Shown here one piece after another: positions 1-5,863 of a stretch of 13,623 nt of DNA. The translations under genes were made by a program, and so were the position numbers. The notes below the pieces were generated by a model, which searched no databases, was not told the origin of the DNA, and was given only the letters and a program-made list of their open reading frames with translations. Numbering within the stretch: the first letter of the stretch is position 1; every line of letters begins with the position of its first letter. Origin of the DNA: Brevundimonas sp. UBA7534 (lineage in GTDB: Bacteria > Pseudomonadota > Alphaproteobacteria > Caulobacterales > Caulobacteraceae); NCBI RefSeq assembly GCF_002479325.1, contig NZ_DLMO01000048.1, positions 1 through 13,623 on the forward strand. The letters are read 5' to 3'.

Positions 1-229
1 AGGGGCCCCCCGCGGCGCCCATGCCGTGGCAGGAGGCGCAGTTGGCGTTGAAGAGCTTCTCGCCCTCGGGGATGTCATCAGCCGAGGCGGCCGCGGTGAC
101 CTGCGTGGCCGCCTGCGCCTGGTTCACGGTGCTCGCGACGGAGTACAGTCCGCCGGTCACCAGGAGTCCCAGCAGGAGGAGCGCCAGCCCCATCAGGGGA
201 TGGCGTCGGTTCTGCGAAAGTGCCTTCAC
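1..229 (-). CDS. qcrC: Cytochrome bc1 complex diheme cytochrome c subunit QcrC, N-terminal part (actinobacterial type)
   Basis: Partial gene, 76 codons visible, running off the window start. It begins with GTG at 229, with AGGAAA about 6 nt upstream (235-240). The product has a short basic N-terminus, a hydrophobic segment at about residues 13-30 and a heme c motif C64-A-S-C67-H68 preceded by a GEKLF stretch, as in class I cytochrome c domains. A membrane anchor followed closely by the first CxxCH is typical of QcrC of the actinobacterial bc1-aa3 supercomplex, which passes electrons from menaquinol to the oxidase. The next gene upstream is the end of ctaE, 85 nt away, which matches the actinobacterial order ctaE-qcrC-qcrA-qcrB. 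The gene has no relation to the alphaproteobacterial genes that follow, so it probably belongs to another genome. The family call is from recognition of the sequence; no search was run. Confidence 0.8.
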   Translation of the reverse strand, partial: MKALSQNRRHPLMGLALLLLGLLVTGGLYSVASTVNQAQAATQVTAAASADDIPEGEKLFNANCASCHGMGAAGGP

Positions 230-314
230 GGGGGTTTCCTATCGTTCTCTTCCGGGGCGGGCCGCTCATGCTGCCGGCCCGGGCCTGAAGTCGGTGCGGT
301 GAGTGGGGGTCGTC

Positions 315-425
315 TTACTTCAGGAAGTAGACGATGAAGAACAGGGCGATCCAGACGACGTCCACGAAGTGCCAGTAGTAGGACACGACGATCGCCGACG
401 TCGCCTCGTGGTGGCCGAAGCGGCG
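315..425 (-). CDS. ctaE: Cytochrome c oxidase subunit III, C-terminal fragment only (actinobacterial type)
   Basis: The last ~36 codons of a subunit III gene, stop codon TAA at 315-317. The residues after the join include HHEATS, then SYYWHFVDVVWI and a short hydrophobic tail ending FLK. The YYWHFVDVVW stretch is the hallmark of the last transmembrane helix of heme-copper oxidase subunit III; the HEAT-SAIVVSYYWHF form is typical of actinobacteria. The upstream ~170 codons expected for the family are missing. Instead the frame continues without a stop into a TonB-dependent receptor plug domain. The exact join cannot be placed because the four codons at 414-425 (R-R-F-G) fit both proteins. As it stands this piece cannot be a functional oxidase subunit. 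Confidence 0.85.
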   Translation of the reverse strand, partial: RRFGHHEATSAIVVSYYWHFVDVVWIALFFIVYFLK

Positions 426-1046
426 GGCCATGTCGGCGGCGGCGTAGATTTCGTCATTGCCCGACACGCCGGCGGTCAGGCGGGTCAGCGGCTCGGGACC
501 CGCCCGCTTTGGCACCAGGTTGAAGGCCCCGCCCACGCCGCTGCCGCCGGGCGCCGCGCCGTTCAGGAAGGCGGTGGCGCCGTGAAACACCTCCACCCGC
601 TCCACCAGTTCGGCGGCCACGAACTGGCGCGGCAGCACGCCGTAGAGGCCGTTGTAGGTCATGTCGTCCGAATAGACCGGGAAGCCGCGGATGACGTACA
701 GCTCCTGGAAGTTGCCGAAGCCCTTGGAAACCCGCACCACCGGATCGTTCTGCAGCACGTCGCCGATGCTGCGCGCCTGTTGATCGCGCACCAGCTTCTC
801 GGTGTAGCTGGTGGAGGCGAAGGGTGTGTCCATCGCATCCAGATTGCCGAACAGGCCGACCCGCCCGCCCGTGGCCACCTGGCCGCCCGCCGCCGCGCCC
901 GGCAGCCGCACTTGCGATCCCGTCACCACGATCTCGTCCAGTTGCGTAGGCTCCGCGCTCCCGGTCTGGGCCAGGGCGGGCGTGGCCAGGACCAGCGCCA
1001 GCAGGCTGGCGGCGCAGGTGAAACGGCGGCGGGAGCAGCAAGCCAT
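414..1046 (-). pseudogene. TonB-dependent siderophore receptor, N-terminal ~211 residues, cut off at a junction
   Basis: Outer-membrane receptor of the TonB-dependent family, probably for a ferric siderophore (ferrichrome/FcuA-like). ATG at 1046 is preferred; an in-frame TTG at 1055 would add three residues. Residues 1-26 form a signal peptide (basic start, hydrophobic core, ALA-Q cleavage). A TonB-box-like DEIVVTG lies at 37-43. The plug domain follows, with IGDVLQNDP, YVIRGFPV, VERVEVFHG (~148-156) and NLVPKR (~176-181). The barrel, normally ~500 more residues, is absent: after R-R-F-G the frame enters cytochrome oxidase subunit III. I regard the gene as intact in its own genome and broken here by assembly; a true rearrangement is less likely. 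It is divergent from the ArsR gene at 1190. The upstream region contains repeated ATTGCAA words but no strong SD. Confidence 0.85.
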
Positions 1047-1157
1047 GGATTGCAACGCATTCTCAAGATGGGGAAGAGACCGCGCTCTCTACGCCGTATT
1101 GCGATTGCTTTGCAATACCGCCTCACCGCCTGCGACGACATGCGCGAGGTCGCTTGC

Positions 1158-1180
1158 AATTAGGGTTTTTCCTAATTAGG
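1158..1180. promoter_or_regulatory. Candidate ArsR/SdpR operator upstream of the first repressor
   Basis: AATTAGG (1158-1164) and CCTAATT (1171-1177) form a 7-bp inverted repeat with a 6-nt spacer. The second arm also belongs to a perfect 10-bp palindrome, CCTAATTAGG (1171-1180). This A/T-rich symmetry stands out in a GC-rich region and lies directly before the SD of the repressor gene, where an autorepressor would bind. The half-site ATTAG/CTAAT also occurs in the palindrome before the second repressor (3181-3198). Binding is inferred; only the symmetry is seen. Confidence 0.5.
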
Positions 1181-1189
1181 AAGAGTCCT

Positions 1190-1498
1190 ATGAACACATT
1201 GTTCAAGGCCCTTTCCCACCCGGTCCGTCGCCGCATCATCGCCATGCTGCGCGGGGGCCCGTTGGCTTCGGGCGACATCGCCGCGGCCTTCGACATGAGT
1301 TGGCCCACCATCACTGGCCACCTCAACGCGCTGAAGGAAGCGGGCTTGGTCAGCCCCGAGCGCGAAGGCCAGACCATTCGCTACCGCCTGGAAATCTCCG
1401 CCGTCGAGGAGGCCATGTCCTTCCTGATGGACATTGCGGGGGCGGGAAACCGCGAACCCGCGGACCGCGCACTCAAGCCTCAAGGGACCCCGGAATGA
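1190..1498 (+). CDS. ArsR/SdpR-type winged-helix repressor (first copy)
   Basis: A 102-residue ArsR-family regulator. ATG at 1190 is chosen because AGGAAG (1178-1183) lies 6 nt upstream; a longer frame from TTG at 1154 would run through the operator and the SD. The start, LFKALSHPVRRRII, is the usual ArsR helix 1-2 signature. The HTH follows at about residues 25-50 (SGDIAAAF, then SWPTITGHLNALKEAGL), then the wing with GQTIRYRL. There are no cysteines, so the ArsR/SmtB metal sites are absent; this fits the SdpR branch, which represses its own operon together with a membrane SdpI partner. The stop codon overlaps the start of the SdpI-family gene (ATGA, 1495-1498), so translation is probably coupled. 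The likely target is the A/T-rich inverted repeat just upstream. The signal that releases repression is unknown. Confidence 0.9.
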   Translation: MNTLFKALSHPVRRRIIAMLRGGPLASGDIAAAFDMSWPTITGHLNALKEAGLVSPEREGQTIRYRLEISAVEEAMSFLMDIAGAGNREPADRALKPQGTPE

Positions 1499-2175
1499 AG
1501 ACCTATCGCTTCAGCCTCTTGGACGTGGCCACCGCGATCGTGACCGTCACGATCCTGGCGATGGCCCTTTGGACCGCGACCCAGGCGCCGGATGTCGCCT
1601 ATCCGATGCACTTCAATGCGCGGGGCGAACCGGATCGTTGGGGCGACCGCAACGAATTCGCGCTGCTGCTCGGCTTCATGTCCGCCATGACCGCGATCAC
1701 GTCCGGAATGATGGGTTGGTACGCTAGAAAAGCGGAGGCCCCTGCACGTGGTCGGGGCCTGCGTGCGGGTCAGTTGGTGTCGCTGCTCAGCATCGGCGGC
1801 GCGACCGCCCTGATCCTGTGGTTCACGGTGGGCGCCCTGACGGGGCAAACGCCGCCCTCCACCGGCTGGATGATGGCCCTGACCGGGTTGATCCTCGCCC
1901 TTGTGGGCGGGGGGCTGGGCCGAGTCGGTCCAAACCCGGTCATCGGCGTCCGCACGCCCTGGAGCTACAAGAGCCGCCTGGCTTGGGATCGGTCCAACCG
2001 GCTGGCGGGACGGCTATTCTTCTGGCTCGGCCTGGGGCTGATCGTCACCGCGCCCGTCGCGCCGCAACCGGCCATGGCCCTCGCCATGCCCGTGCTCATC
2101 CTGGGCGCAGCCCTATGGGCCGCGTTCGAAAGCTGGCGCGTGTGGCGCGCCGATCCAGACCGCCAGCCCTTCTGA
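1495..2175 (+). CDS. SdpI-family integral membrane protein (DUF1648 plus SdpI C-terminal region)
   Basis: A 226-residue membrane protein with about six hydrophobic segments (near 10-28, 54-75, 92-115, 125-145, 170-187 and 192-212). After the first segment comes YPMHFNARGEPDRWGDR (37-53), the PxHF-N-GxPD loop of DUF1648. Between segments 4 and 5 is GPNPVIGVRTPWSYKS followed by WDRSNRLAGRLF, the hallmark of SdpI/YhfL proteins. In Bacillus subtilis, SdpI gives immunity to the SdpC toxin and sequesters the repressor SdpR at the membrane. Here the gene overlaps the ArsR/SdpR-type gene by 4 nt, which is the same pairing. No SdpC-like toxin is visible, so immunity should not be assumed; a role in sensing or relieving envelope stress is equally open. 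The alpha/beta hydrolase gene follows after 26 nt. Confidence 0.88.
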   Translation: MKTYRFSLLDVATAIVTVTILAMALWTATQAPDVAYPMHFNARGEPDRWGDRNEFALLLGFMSAMTAITSGMMGWYARKAEAPARGRGLRAGQLVSLLSIGGATALILWFTVGALTGQTPPSTGWMMALTGLILALVGGGLGRVGPNPVIGVRTPWSYKSRLAWDRSNRLAGRLFFWLGLGLIVTAPVAPQPAMALAMPVLILGAALWAAFESWRVWRADPDRQPF

Positions 2176-2201
2176 CATCCCCAATCGACGGAGCTTCGAC
2201 C

Positions 2202-3134
2202 ATGCTGACCCTGCTCGCCGCGGCCGCCTTGCTGGCCGGACCGACCGCCGCCGATGTGACCCTGCCGGCCCAGCCCGCGCCCTTGGCGGGAACCCTGCTC
2301 AGCCCGGAAGGCGCGACCTCGGCCGTCGCCGTCGTCCTGCCCGGCTCAGGCCCCACCGACCGCGACGGCAACCAGACGCCGGCCATCCGCGCCTCCACCT
2401 ATCGCCTGCTGGCCGAGGGGCTGGCGGCCGAAGGGATCGCCACCGTCCGCATCGACAAGCGCGGGATTGGCGCCAGCGCCGCCGCCGGCTTCGACGAAAC
2501 GAAGCTCCGCTTTTCCGATTACGCCTTAGACGCCCGCGCCTGGGCCGCCGAGGCCGCGCGCCTCACGGATCAACCCTGCGCCTGGCTGATCGGGCACAGC
2601 GAGGGCGCCCTGGTCGCCCTTCAGGCCGTGCAGGAGGGCGATGACAAGATCTGCGGCCTTGTTCTTCTGTCCGGCGCCGGCCGCCCTGCGGGGGTGGTGC
2701 TGCGCGAACAGTTGACCGCCCTGCCCGATCCGTTGAACACCCAGGCCTATGACGCCCTGACCGAGCTGGAGGCCGGCCGCACGGTCGCCGAGCCGCCCGC
2801 CGCCCTGGCCGCGCTGTTCCGCCCGTCGGTCCAGCCGTATCTGATCTCGTGGCTGCCGCTGGACCCCGCCGACTTGCTCGCCGCCTATGACGGCCCGGTC
2901 TTCATCGGCCAGGGAACCACCGACATCCAGGTCGGGGTTGTCGACGCCCAGGCCCTGGCCGCCGCCGACCCGGACGCGACCCTGAAGCTGTGGGACGGCG
3001 TGAACCACGTCCTCAAGACCGCCCCCGCCGACCGCGCCGGCAACCTGGCGACCTACGCCGACCCTGACCTGCCGCTGGCCCCGGGCGTGACGCGGGACGT
3101 GGCGGCCTTCATCAGGACGAACGCCGCCCGCTGA
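2202..3134 (+). CDS. Exported alpha/beta hydrolase (serine esterase/peptidase fold)
   Basis: A 310-residue protein. ATG at 2202 is preceded by GGAG (2190-2193) at 8 nt. It has a short hydrophobic start with a likely signal-peptidase site near residues 15-18, so it is probably periplasmic. The fold signatures come in order: VVLPGSGPTDRDGN (~44-58, oxyanion loop), RIDKRGIGAS, nucleophile elbow G-H-S133-E-G, a likely acid at D241 (GQGTTDIQV) and catalytic H269 (GVNHVLK). The layout resembles bacterial dienelactone-hydrolase-like or S9-like exported hydrolases; the substrate cannot be told from sequence. It lies 26 nt after the SdpI-family gene, on the same strand and with its own SD, so it is probably the third gene of that operon. 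A second ArsR/membrane-protein pair starts 69 nt downstream. Confidence 0.85.
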   Translation: MLTLLAAAALLAGPTAADVTLPAQPAPLAGTLLSPEGATSAVAVVLPGSGPTDRDGNQTPAIRASTYRLLAEGLAAEGIATVRIDKRGIGASAAAGFDETKLRFSDYALDARAWAAEAARLTDQPCAWLIGHSEGALVALQAVQEGDDKICGLVLLSGAGRPAGVVLREQLTALPDPLNTQAYDALTELEAGRTVAEPPAALAALFRPSVQPYLISWLPLDPADLLAAYDGPVFIGQGTTDIQVGVVDAQALAAADPDATLKLWDGVNHVLKTAPADRAGNLATYADPDLPLAPGVTRDVAAFIRTNAAR

Positions 3135-3168
3135 TTTCGGGCAGGACACGAGCGCGGTAAAAATCCGC

Positions 3169-3196
3169 TTGACTCATTTCGATGATTAGCTAATCA
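3169..3196 (+). promoter_or_regulatory. Candidate promoter of the second ArsR operon, overlapping its operator
   Basis: TTGACT (3169-3174), a good -35, is followed after 16 nt by TAATCA (3191-3196), a plausible -10. A start site 6-8 nt further on would fall at or next to the ATG at 3204, so the transcript would have little or no leader. There is no SD before that ATG, which agrees. The -10 and the spacer lie inside the 18-bp palindrome, so repressor binding would block RNA polymerase. Confidence 0.55.
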
Positions 3197-3198
3197 TC
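3181..3198. promoter_or_regulatory. Perfect 18-bp palindrome, likely autorepressor operator
   Basis: GATGATTAGCTAATCATC reads the same on both strands over all 18 bases and ends 5 nt before the ATG of the second ArsR gene. The central ATTAG-CTAAT shares its half-site with the element before the first ArsR gene, there at wider spacing. Position, symmetry and A/T content are what is expected of an ArsR-family dimer site. Confidence 0.75.
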
Positions 3199-3203
3199 AC
3201 ATC

Positions 3204-3500
3204 ATGAGTTCGGTGTTCAAGGCCCTGTCCGATCCCACCCGTCGCCGGGTGCTCCAGCTCCTGCGTCAGGGACCGATGAGCGCGGGTGAGATCAGCGACC
3301 GGTTCGACGTCTCCAAGCCCACCATGTCGGCGCACTTCGCGGTGCTGAAGGAGGCCGACCTGGTTCATGCGGAAAAGGCCGGAAAGTCCGTCCTCTATCA
3401 CCTGAAGCTGTCGGTGCTCGAAGAGGCGCTGCTGGGCTTCGTCCAATCATTTGAACCCGGCGCGGAAACGCCCCGGTCCGCGGAGGAGACCACACGATGA
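3204..3500 (+). CDS. ArsR/SdpR-type winged-helix repressor (second copy)
   Basis: A 98-residue ArsR-family regulator similar to the one at 1190: both begin with VFKALS or LFKALS, then PxRRR, the HTH (here MSAGEISDRF and SKPTMSAHFAVLKEADL) and a wing (GKSVLYHLKL). It has no cysteine, so it is not a classical metal sensor. ATG at 3204 has no SD and lies just after a candidate -10, which suggests a leaderless transcript. The upstream 18-bp palindrome is the probable autorepression site. The last codon and stop overlap the ATG of the next gene (ATGA, 3497-3500), so the two are probably translationally coupled. The presence of two related regulators 2 kb apart suggests duplication of the module, and cross-regulation is possible. 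Confidence 0.9.
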   Translation: MSSVFKALSDPTRRRVLQLLRQGPMSAGEISDRFDVSKPTMSAHFAVLKEADLVHAEKAGKSVLYHLKLSVLEEALLGFVQSFEPGAETPRSAEETTR

Positions 3501-3871
3501 GACAAGACCTGATCCCCAGCCTGATCTGGGCCGGCGGCCTGATCGCCCTGGCCCTGGCCGCCTCGACTGCGCGCAACATGGGCTATCTCGACGGCGACAC
3601 GGTCAACCGCATCGTCCTGGGCGCGACCGGCCTGCTGATCGCCTGGTACGGCAACCGCCTGCCCAAGGCCTTCGCCCCCAGCGCCCACGCCCGCCGCGTC
3701 AACCGCGTCGCCGGCTGGTCGATGGCGGTCAGCGGCCTGACCTACGCGGCCCTGTGGGCCTTCGCCCCCTTCCCCGTCGCCCTGATCGGCGGCTGCGGCG
3801 CGGTGATCGCCGGCATGGCGGTGACGCTGGGCTATTGCCTGTCGCTGCGGGCCAAGGCGCGGACGGCTTAG
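3497..3871 (+). CDS. Small four-TM membrane protein paired with the second ArsR repressor (possible SdpI-like half)
   Basis: A 124-residue protein with about four hydrophobic segments (near 8-24, 37-52, 70-90 and 92-115). No characterised family was recognised with certainty. The central stretch, GATGLLIAWYGNRLPKAF, followed by a basic region with RRVNRVAGW and another hydrophobic helix, resembles the C-terminal part of SdpI proteins, where a G-N-x-x-x-K loop precedes R-x-x-G-R. The typical RTPW motif is missing. Its 4-nt overlap with an ArsR/SdpR-type gene also matches the SdpR-SdpI arrangement. I infer a reduced or diverged membrane partner of that repressor. It could equally be an unrelated small inner-membrane protein under its control. 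Hairpins follow the stop codon. Confidence 0.75.
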   Translation: MRQDLIPSLIWAGGLIALALAASTARNMGYLDGDTVNRIVLGATGLLIAWYGNRLPKAFAPSAHARRVNRVAGWSMAVSGLTYAALWAFAPFPVALIGGCGAVIAGMAVTLGYCLSLRAKARTA

Positions 3872-3879
3872 GCGACGCG

Positions 3880-3895
3880 GAACGGCCACCCGTTC
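3880..3895. terminator. Short hairpin after the second ArsR operon
   Basis: GAACGG (3880-3885) pairs with CCGTTC (3890-3895) across a 4-nt loop, 8 nt after the stop codon at 3871. No T-run follows, so it is weak as a terminator on its own; it may protect the 3' end or act with the stronger hairpin downstream. Confidence 0.3.
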
Positions 3896-3931
3896 TGACG
3901 GTCAAAGGGCCTCCAAACAGGCGCTCAGAAT

Positions 3932-3955
3932 GTCCGCCAAGGTTGGTTGGCGGAC
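3932..3955. terminator. Hairpin between convergent genes, probable terminator
   Basis: GTCCGCCAA (3932-3940) and TTGGCGGAC (3947-3955) form a perfect 9-bp stem with a 6-nt loop, followed on the plus strand by TTT. It sits between the ends of two convergent genes, 60 nt after the plus-strand stop and 10 nt before the minus-strand stop. The T-run is short on both strands, so strength is uncertain. Confidence 0.55.
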
Positions 3956-3965
3956 TTTCAACGGC

Positions 3966-4976
3966 TCAGCGTTTTGACAGAATGCCCCGTTCCTCCAGCC
4001 AGGTTTCCAGCAGCCCGGGCCAGACCGTGTCCGGGCTGTGATTCCGCCGCAGGCCGAAGGCATGCCCGCCGGTGGAGAACAGATGAACCTCGGCCGGAAC
4101 CCCGGCCTGATCCAATGCTCGCGCGTAGAGCGTGCTGTTGCAGATCTCATTCGTCGGATCGTCCCACGCGGCGATCAGAAAGGTTGGCGGAGCCTCTTCG
4201 GTCACCTTCAGCCCGGGATCAAAAACACCGCCACGACGGCAGATGTGGCCGGGGAAGAAGGCGATGGCGAAGTCGGGTCGGCTGCTGACCTGATCGATCT
4301 CATCGACGGGCGAATAGGCGGGCTCGAAAATGTTGCTCGTCTGCGCGACCAGATAGCCGCCGGCCGAAAAGCCCATCACCCCGATCTTGGTAGGATTGAT
4401 CTGAAGTTCTCGCGCCTGTGAGCGGACCAATCTTACGGTGCGCTGCGCGTCCTGAAGGGCGCGAGGCACTCGCGGCGTCACGGCCCGGCCGAGGTCGTCA
4501 TCCCAGTAGTGATTGCTACGCGGAACGCGGTACTTTGACAGGATGCAGGTGACGCCTCGCGCAGCGATCCAGTTGCAGATTTCCGTCCCCTCGACGGTAA
4601 CAACCACCGCACGGAATCCTCCGCCGGGAAAGACGACGACCGCCGCCCCGGTGTTTTTGCCCTGCGGGGGGAAGACAGTCATCGTAGGTTCGGTCACGTC
4701 GAATACGGCTTGGGACACGTCGCCATCAACGGCTTCGGGCGTCCTGCGCGTCAGAACGCTCTCGGACGGCTGGCTCACGTCTTCCATGTCCGGCGCGCCA
4801 TTCGGCCAGATCGGGATTTGGCGGGCGCCCCCCGGAGCCTGCCAGAGGCCTGTTGTGCGGCCTTCCACGACAGCTTGCGCCGATCCGACGTCAGAACCGC
4901 GGGTGACGGCGAAGCCGCTCGCGAGCACCGCCGCCCCGATGAGCCCTCCCAGAGCCACCCATGTCCGACGCAACAT
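3966..4976 (-). CDS. Exported alpha/beta hydrolase, acetylesterase-like (BD-FAE/Aes type)
   Basis: A 336-residue protein. ATG at 4976 follows GAGGGG at 4 nt. An N-terminal hydrophobic segment (~7-25, after MLRRTW) looks like a signal peptide or anchor. The pre-domain contains IPIWPNGAPD (~54-63), common at the start of bacterial acetylxylan or pectin esterase-like hydrolases. The oxyanion loop is FPGGGF (~116-121), the nucleophile elbow G-F-S204-A-G-G, the likely acid D272 or D273 (AWDDP) and the catalytic histidine H305 (GGHAFG). The HGGG of Aes-type enzymes appears here as PGGG. This pattern suggests an esterase acting on acetylated sugars or a related carbohydrate ester in the periplasm; the substrate is not known. 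The gene looks slightly less GC-rich than its neighbours and stands alone between convergent and same-strand genes. Confidence 0.85.
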   Translation of the reverse strand: MLRRTWVALGGLIGAAVLASGFAVTRGSDVGSAQAVVEGRTTGLWQAPGGARQIPIWPNGAPDMEDVSQPSESVLTRRTPEAVDGDVSQAVFDVTEPTMTVFPPQGKNTGAAVVVFPGGGFRAVVVTVEGTEICNWIAARGVTCILSKYRVPRSNHYWDDDLGRAVTPRVPRALQDAQRTVRLVRSQARELQINPTKIGVMGFSAGGYLVAQTSNIFEPAYSPVDEIDQVSSRPDFAIAFFPGHICRRGGVFDPGLKVTEEAPPTFLIAAWDDPTNEICNSTLYARALDQAGVPAEVHLFSTGGHAFGLRRNHSPDTVWPGLLETWLEERGILSKR

Positions 4977-5008
4977 CGAACCCCTCGCCTGACGCGATAC
5001 CCGGCCGA

Positions 5009-5037
5009 TAATTACGCGCTGAATCTTTGGCGCGAAA
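5009..5037 (-). promoter_or_regulatory. Weak candidate promoter for the esterase-like hydrolase gene
   Basis: On the minus strand TTTCGC (5037-5032) and TAATTA (5014-5009) are spaced by 17 nt, about 32 nt before the ATG at 4976. The -35 is poor. It is reported because the TAATTA stands out in a GC-rich 149-nt gap. Confidence 0.25.
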
Positions 5038-5125
5038 GCTTTACGAATCGGTCAGACCAGACCGCGCCCCGGCCGGTTGGCGGTACGGTCCGCAGCGGGT
5101 CGATAGCGGCGCCCGATCGCCCTCC

Positions 5126-5863
5126 TTAGACGTCTTCCTCCTCCTCCGCCTCGCCCCGCGCCTGATCGGCCAGGGCGAAAAACCGGTCGCGCACTTCGGC
5201 GGCGAAGGGGTTGTCGCGTTCGATGGCGCGGAAGACGGCGGGGCTGTCGTGGCGGACCATGTCGACCGCCTGCATCAGACGCTCGAAGCTGGCCGTCGTC
5301 ATCCGCGTGGGCAGCGGCTCCATCTGCAACAGGACGCGCGCGATCAGATGGGTCAGCCCCTGAACGGTCGCGGCCTCGCGGTCGTGATCCTCGGGCGTGA
5401 CCTGAAACACCCTGAGCTTCAGCGCGCGCCGGCAGAAGGCGGCGACGCGGCGCGCGTCCTTGGCGCCGCGCACCTCGCACACGGCGATCCTCAGCCCCGC
5501 GATCCCGTCTCGTGCGCTCTGCGGGCCGAACAGCGGATGCGTGCCGACGATCCGCACCGTCTCGGGCAGGATGTCCGCCATCAGGCGCCCCGGCTTCACC
5601 TTCACCGAGCCGACATCGATCACCAGGGCGTCGGGCCGCAGGTGGGGCGTGATCGCGCGGAGCGTCTCTTCCAGCGCCCCGACCGGCACGGCCAGGATCA
5701 CCACCGGGCAGGCGGCCGCGGTCGCCAGGTCGGCCAGGGTCGCGACGCCTTCGCCGTCCGTCGCGGCCGGATCGTGGGCGCTCACCTCGAACCAGGCCGA
5801 CAGATGTCGCGCCGTCAGCCGGCCGAAGGCGCCGAAGCCGATCAGGCCAAGCCTTTCCTTCAC
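5126..5863 (-). CDS. Prephenate/arogenate dehydrogenase (TyrA family)
   Basis: A 245-residue NAD(P)-dependent dehydrogenase of tyrosine biosynthesis. It begins with GTG at 5863, which overlaps the stop of the dihydroorotase gene (GTGA, 5860-5863). Signatures: Rossmann loop G9-F-G-A-F-G14 (GxGxxG), D31 after the second strand (favouring NAD), VILAVPVG (~55-62), DVGSVK (~83-88) and G-T-H109-P-L-F-G-P, the HPxFGP motif whose His is catalytic in TyrA. The helical C-terminal part has QGLTH (H172). HPLFGP with a short C-terminus resembles the arogenate dehydrogenase branch, but substrate preference cannot be decided. At 245 residues it is shorter than many TyrA proteins (~280-300). There is no ACT or chorismate mutase domain, so feedback control by an attached domain is not expected. 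The C-terminus is strongly acidic (AEEEEDV). Confidence 0.9.
   Translation of the reverse strand: MKERLGLIGFGAFGRLTARHLSAWFEVSAHDPAATDGEGVATLADLATAAACPVVILAVPVGALEETLRAITPHLRPDALVIDVGSVKVKPGRLMADILPETVRIVGTHPLFGPQSARDGIAGLRIAVCEVRGAKDARRVAAFCRRALKLRVFQVTPEDHDREAATVQGLTHLIARVLLQMEPLPTRMTTASFERLMQAVDMVRHDSPAVFRAIERDNPFAAEVRDRFFALADQARGEAEEEEDV

Noticed and set aside
315..1055. One 246-residue protein combining receptor plug and oxidase tail
   Set aside because: The halves belong to unrelated families of different phyla; neither is complete. Treated as two fragments at a join.
303..1163. Plus-strand open frame of 286 codons
   Set aside because: Antisense to the receptor fragment; His/Gly/Val/Arg-rich composition typical of an antisense frame in GC-rich DNA and no domain.
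1154..1189. TTG start for the first ArsR repressor
   Set aside because: It would lie within the operator and translate through the SD; ATG at 1190 has an AGGAAG at 6 nt and the normal family N-terminus.
1190..3871. Classical SdpC-type toxin/immunity locus
   Set aside because: SdpR- and SdpI-like genes are present, but no SdpA, SdpB or SdpC-like gene is seen; the hydrolase does not resemble SdpC.
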